Positions 15,803 to 18,542 of a stretch of DNA of 18,542 nucleotides are shown piece by piece. How positions within the stretch are numbered: position 1 is the first letter of the stretch; the number at the start of each line of letters is the position of its first letter. The stretch is from the NCBI GenBank assembly GCA_002451015.1, contig DKBB01000232.1, positions 10,099 to 28,640 on the forward strand, in the 5' to 3' direction. The DNA comes from Acidobacteria bacterium UBA6911 (GTDB lineage: Bacteria; Acidobacteriota; UBA6911). The notes beneath the pieces are model-generated. The model was not told the DNA's origin, did no database searches, and saw only the letters and a program-made list of their open reading frames with translations. The position numbers were made by a program, and so were the translations under genes.

Positions 15803-15814
15803 ATCCTCTCCGGT
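15803..15814 (-). promoter_or_regulatory. Candidate PyrR RNA-binding loop in the pyrR leader
   Basis: Just downstream of the predicted transcription start, the leader reads ACCGGAGAGGAT (15814-15803). The known PyrR loop consensus in Bacillus has the core CCNGNGAGGYU; here CC-G-G-A-GAGG matches and the Y position is A. GGAGAGG also resembles an SD, but no start codon follows at normal spacing; ATG 15775 is 29 nt away. The flanking stem is imperfect. Motif match seen; function inferred. Confidence 0.4.
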
Positions 15815-15822
15815 GCGGGGGG

Positions 15823-15851
15823 ATAATATCACACGCGGAAATGCGTTGCAA
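15823..15851 (-). promoter_or_regulatory. Predicted sigma70 promoter of pyrR-pyrB-pyrC
   Basis: Minus strand: -35 TTGCAA (15851-15846), 17-bp spacer, -10 TATTAT (15828-15823). Transcription would start near 15816, giving a leader of about 40 nt before ATG 15775. Confidence 0.65.
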
Positions 15852-15873
15852 ACAGCTAGTTACTACCTATACT
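15846..15873 (+). promoter_or_regulatory. Predicted divergent promoter of pyrK-pyrD-pyrF sharing the -35 box
   Basis: Plus strand: the same TTGCAA (15846-15851), which is its own reverse complement, then a 16-bp spacer and TATACT (15868-15873). Transcription would start near 15880, at the pyrK ATG 15882, implying an almost leaderless mRNA; no SD is present before pyrK. An alternative plus-strand pair is TTGATC (15800-15805) with GATAAT (15822-15827), spacer 16, which would give a longer leader. Confidence 0.5.
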
Positions 15874-15881
15874 AATTCGAA

Positions 15882-16721
15882 ATGCTGGATAAAAAAGTAA
15901 AAATAAAAGACATCAGAGAACTCGGTTCGGACAACTACCTGATCACTCTCCGCACGACAGAGCAGGCCCGGATGATTCGCGCGGGTCAATTCATGATGCT
16001 TAAATGCGTGGAAGAGGTGGATGAAAACCCCCTTCTTCGCCGTCCTTTTACTATTTTTAATATATACCGGAACGCAGGCAGCGGCAAACCGGCGGGTCTG
16101 GAACTGCTGGTCAAAGATGTCGGGATCGGAACCCATAAGCTGGTTCGAATGAAACCGGGGCAGACGATTCATTGTCTGGGCCCGCAGGGGCATGGATTCA
16201 AGGTATCGGCTGAAATGAAAAACAGGGTGGAAATGGCCTGCCTCGTGGCCGGCGGGGTCGGCATTGCACCGCTTTACCTGCTCTCCCGGGACCTGATGCA
16301 GCAGAACATCAAACCCGTTTTGTTCTATGGGGGAGCAAACCTCTCCGCCCTTGTGTTGCGGGAATATTTCGAAAAACTGGGGATGGATACATACTACGCA
16401 ACCGAAGACGGATCTTTCGGCGAACGCGGGCTTGTCACGGAACCCCTGGCGCGGTTTCTAGACAAAAAGGCGCACCGCAACATCCGCATTTATGCCTGCG
16501 GTCCGTGGGAAATGATGCGGGCGGTCCACAGGCTATCGGTACAGAAGAAACACCCGTGTGACGTCAGTCTCGAAGCACGCATGGGATGTTCGCTCGGGGC
16601 CTGCCTGGGTTGCGTTGTTCGGAGCAAAGGCCGTGGCGGAGAAGAACAGTATCTCCGGGTCTGCCAGGAAGGTCCTGTCTTCAACAGCCGGCTTATTGAT
16701 TGGGAGACAGCTCCGGTATAA
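15882..16721 (+). CDS. pyrK: Dihydroorotate dehydrogenase electron-transfer subunit
   Basis: The product is 279 aa. PyrK carries FAD and a 2Fe-2S cluster and passes electrons from the catalytic PyrD to NAD+. Seen: RRPFTIFNI for FAD binding near residue 50, LVAGGVGIAPLYLLSR and the FYGGAN block for the nucleotide-binding half, IYACGPWEMMRAV, and the C-terminal cluster ligands Cys236, Cys241, Cys244 and Cys261 (C-x4-C-x2-C-x16-C). ATG 15882 lacks an SD, consistent with a leaderless transcript. The gene starts the rightward pyrK-pyrD-pyrF arm and is divergent from pyrR. Confidence 0.96.
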   Translation: MLDKKVKIKDIRELGSDNYLITLRTTEQARMIRAGQFMMLKCVEEVDENPLLRRPFTIFNIYRNAGSGKPAGLELLVKDVGIGTHKLVRMKPGQTIHCLGPQGHGFKVSAEMKNRVEMACLVAGGVGIAPLYLLSRDLMQQNIKPVLFYGGANLSALVLREYFEKLGMDTYYATEDGSFGERGLVTEPLARFLDKKAHRNIRIYACGPWEMMRAVHRLSVQKKHPCDVSLEARMGCSLGACLGCVVRSKGRGGEEQYLRVCQEGPVFNSRLIDWETAPV

Positions 16722-16730
16722 CCGTTCGAA

Positions 16731-16775
16731 GTTTCCCGCTTCCTGTTCCCAGAAGAGGATTCCCTTCTGGGTTTT
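16731..16775 (+). terminator. Terminator-like hairpin with heptamers between pyrK and pyrD
   Basis: Heptamers GTTTCCC 16731-16737, GCTTCCT 16738-16744, GTTCCCA 16745-16751 lead into a hairpin: CCCAGAAG (16748-16755) with CTTCTGGG (16764-16771), an 8-nt loop and TTTT (16772-16775). It is in the correct orientation to reduce pyrD transcription from the pyrK promoter. The T tract is short, so read-through or attenuation rather than full stop is likely. Confidence 0.5.
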
Positions 16776-16799
16776 GAACGGACATAACTGCGATAGATT

Positions 16800-17747
16800 A
16801 TGAAAAGTAAGAAAGAACCGCTGAAAAAAAACCGAATGGCTGTTGAGATTGCCGGAGTGCGCTTCCGGAATCCGGTTCTGACGGCCAGTGGCACATTCGG
16901 CTACGGCCTGGAATTCGCCAACCTGATGGACCTGAACGCCATCGGCGGGATTGTGGTCAAAGGCCTTTCCATGAAACCCATCAAGGGCAACCCCCCTCCC
17001 CGCATTTATGAAACAGCCTCCGGCATGCTGAACGCCATCGGCTGGCAGAACATCGGCGCCACGGAATTCGTAACGACAAAAATGCCGGTCCTTAGAAATT
17101 ATGAAACAAAAATTGTCGTCAATATCGTCGGTTTTGAACTCAACGATTACCTGGAGGTCGCCCGGTTTCTGAATGAATGCCCCGGGATCGCAGCCCTGGA
17201 GCTGAATATCTCCTGTCCAAACGTGGAAAAGGGTGGCTTTCATTTCAACAAGAACCCTAAGGACACCTACAAGGTGACGGCCGCCGCCAGGAAAGCTTCG
17301 AAGAATCTGCCGCTCTGGGTCAAGCTTTCTCCCAATGTCACGGATATCCGCGAATTCGCCCGGGCATGCGAGGACGCCGGAGCTGACGCGGTATCGGTTA
17401 TTAACACTCTTGTAGGCATGGCCATCGATGTCGATAAAAGACAGCCCCGGCTGCGCTTCCTTACGGGTGGCCTCTCCGGGCCGGCGATCAAACCGATCGC
17501 CCTGCGAATGGTCTGGGAAGCCTGTCAGGCGGTAAAAATTCCCGTAATCGGGGTGGGCGGGATCGCCTCGACCGAAGACGCCCTGGAATTTCTCATTGCC
17601 GGGGCGCGCGCCGTCCAGGTCGGAACCGCGAATTTTTACAAGCCCGATGCCTCTCAGAGGATCGCCCTGGGGCTTCAGGAATACTGTCGATCCCGTAATA
17701 TCGAAGATATCAACGAACTGGTCGGGAGCTTGCGCGCCTATGAATGA
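16800..17747 (+). CDS. pyrD: Dihydroorotate dehydrogenase class 1B, catalytic subunit
   Basis: The product is 315 aa. It oxidises dihydroorotate to orotate with FMN, in a complex with PyrK. Class 1B is shown by the catalytic cysteine in [13 protein letters not shown] (Cys139) and by the adjacent pyrK. Further FMN-site motifs: [20 protein letters not shown] with Lys54, GWQNIG, the [11 protein letters not shown] segment with Lys175, and [10 protein letters not shown] near the phosphate site. ATG 16800 has no evident SD; ATG 16836 (MAVEIAG) is an alternative closer to the usual N-terminus. The stop overlaps pyrF by 8 bp. Confidence 0.97.
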   Translation: MKSKKEPLKKNRMAVEIAGVRFRNPVLTASGTFGYGLEFANLMDLNAIGGIVVKGLSMKPIKGNPPPRIYETASGMLNAIGWQNIGATEFVTTKMPVLRNYETKIVVNIVGFELNDYLEVARFLNECPGIAALELNISCPNVEKGGFHFNKNPKDTYKVTAAARKASKNLPLWVKLSPNVTDIREFARACEDAGADAVSVINTLVGMAIDVDKRQPRLRFLTGGLSGPAIKPIALRMVWEACQAVKIPVIGVGGIASTEDALEFLIAGARAVQVGTANFYKPDASQRIALGLQEYCRSRNIEDINELVGSLRAYE

Positions 17748-18489
17748 TCCACAATCCCGTCTGATCGTCGCCCTGGATGTGCCGGACCGGGAGCCCGCTC
17801 TTGCCGCTGTAAATCAGCTGTCCGGTCACGTGGGATATTTCAAAATCGGCCTGGAGCTTTTCACCCGTGAAGGCCCGCGCCTCGTTGAAGAAATCCGCGA
17901 TCGTGGAGAGAAAATATTCCTGGACCTCAAACTGCACGACATTCCCAACACCGTCGCCGGAGCGGTCCGATCCGTCTGCAGGCTCGGAATCGATATGGTT
18001 ACGGTGCACGCTTCCGGGGGTCCGGTCATGCTGGAAACCGCCGCCCGTGAAGCCCAAAGCTCTGATTCGCCGCCCCTGGTACTGGCGGTGACAGCCCTGA
18101 CAAGTCTTTCCGAAGCAGACATGGATCGATTCGGCGTAAGAGGATCGATGGAGGAGTGGGTCGAGAGGCTTGCCAGAACGGCCTACAATGCCGGGATTCG
18201 GGGACTCGTTGCCTCCGCCAGAGAAATATCCATGCTGCGCAGTAAAATGGATGCAAGTCTTCAGCTGGTTATACCCGGTATCCGTCCCTCGGGGATTGGG
18301 ACCCAGGACCAATCCCGCACGGCGACTCCATACGATGCGATCCGGGCAGGAGCAAACTACATCGTGGTCGGCAGACCCATTGTGCAAGCTCCCGATCCGG
18401 CCGAAGCCGCAGACTCCATCACCGGCGAAATCGCCCGCGCCCTGCAGGATTCACTGGCCTGTGACTCTTTAAAATCGCGCATTAAATAA
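17740..18489 (+). CDS. pyrF: Orotidine 5'-phosphate decarboxylase
   Basis: The product is 249 aa from ATG 17740, which lies 8 bp inside the end of pyrD; the longer open frame to 17596 is only pyrD in another frame. The enzyme decarboxylates OMP to UMP, the last step of the pathway. Seen: LIVALDVPD with Asp12, FKIGLELF with Lys35, the catalytic [11 protein letters not shown] with Asp62, Lys64, Asp67 (DxKxxD), ALTSL, and the phosphate-binding end PGIRPSG plus [13 protein letters not shown] sits about 11 nt upstream. pyrE, which would make OMP from orotate, is not in the window. Confidence 0.97.
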   Translation: MNDPQSRLIVALDVPDREPALAAVNQLSGHVGYFKIGLELFTREGPRLVEEIRDRGEKIFLDLKLHDIPNTVAGAVRSVCRLGIDMVTVHASGGPVMLETAAREAQSSDSPPLVLAVTALTSLSEADMDRFGVRGSMEEWVERLARTAYNAGIRGLVASAREISMLRSKMDASLQLVIPGIRPSGIGTQDQSRTATPYDAIRAGANYIVVGRPIVQAPDPAEAADSITGEIARALQDSLACDSLKSRIK

Positions 18490-18498
18490 AAGAATTAA

Positions 18499-18522
18499 CG
18501 CAAAGCCACGAAGCCGCGAAGT
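18499..18522 (+). repeat. Short tandem octamers at the right edge
   Basis: Three head-to-tail octamers follow pyrF: CGCAAAGC 18499-18506, CACGAAGC 18507-18514, CGCGAAGT 18515-18522. I associate such CGCAAAG-type arrays with dispersed intergenic repeats in several bacterial lineages. No terminator is visible for the pyrK-pyrD-pyrF transcript before the window ends. Confidence 0.5.
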
Positions 18523-18542
18523 ATTTATATGTATTTTCTTTG

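Noticed and set aside
15776..15832. N-terminal extension of PyrR from GTG 15832
   Set aside because: The predicted -10 box at 15823-15828 and start near 15816 place this codon outside the transcript; the ATG at 15775 gives the normal family length.
17710..18387. 225-codon open frame on the minus strand
   Set aside because: Antisense to pyrF; no domain or SD supports it.

Overview
The window reads as chromosomal DNA of a Gram-negative bacterium of moderate to slightly high GC content. Genes are densely packed, and SD sequences are often weak or absent. The secreted protein at 9600-10469 has a glycine-zipper tail of a type I associate with Acidobacteriota. Together with PyrR, class 1B PyrD/PyrK, a complete hyp set and short tandem intergenic repeats, this suggests Acidobacteriota or a Desulfobacterota-like lineage. 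That placement is an inference. I see no phage, IS element, CRISPR array, rRNA or tRNA.

Layout. Positions 1-3105 hold unrelated housekeeping or accessory genes: the 3' end of a TPR-protein gene closed by an intrinsic terminator, a small two-helix membrane protein overlapping a ThiE/TenI-family gene, a leftward solo B3/4-domain protein, and a rightward AhpD-like carboxymuconolactone decarboxylase family protein. Positions 3167-9231 hold a leftward hydrogenase maturation operon in the order hypA-hypB-hypF-hypC-hypD-hypE. It supplies every step of NiFe-cofactor assembly: HypF/HypE make the cyanide donor, HypC/HypD scaffold Fe(CN)2CO, and HypA/HypB insert nickel. No hydrogenase structural gene or endopeptidase lies in the window. 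A 45-codon ORF with a good SD may lead this operon. Positions 9600-10469 encode a secreted glycine-zipper protein followed by a strong terminator. A 435-bp gap with hairpin-forming sequence follows. A HAD hydrolase and a SirB1-like transglutaminase-fold/TPR protein are then coupled by a GTGA overlap (10905-12439).

Positions 12746-18489 hold a divergent pyrimidine cluster: pyrR-pyrB-pyrC leftward and pyrK-pyrD-pyrF rightward. Together these encode aspartate carbamoyltransferase, dihydroorotase, the NAD-linked dihydroorotate dehydrogenase (catalytic and electron-transfer subunits), OMP decarboxylase and the regulator PyrR. carAB and pyrE are not in the window. The two arms diverge from a 106-bp region in which one palindromic TTGCAA hexamer can serve as the -35 box for promoters in both directions. 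The pyrR leader carries a motif resembling the PyrR RNA-binding loop.

The most unusual non-coding content is a set of short tandem repeats of 7 or 8 bp. A GTTYCCY heptamer recurs in three pyr intergenic gaps, an AARYCAG heptamer forms inverted arrays between hypF and hypC, and CGCAAAGC-like octamers lie at the right end. I see no clearly undescribed multi-gene system. The strongest leads are regulatory and repeat features, plus a few proteins with altered catalytic positions.
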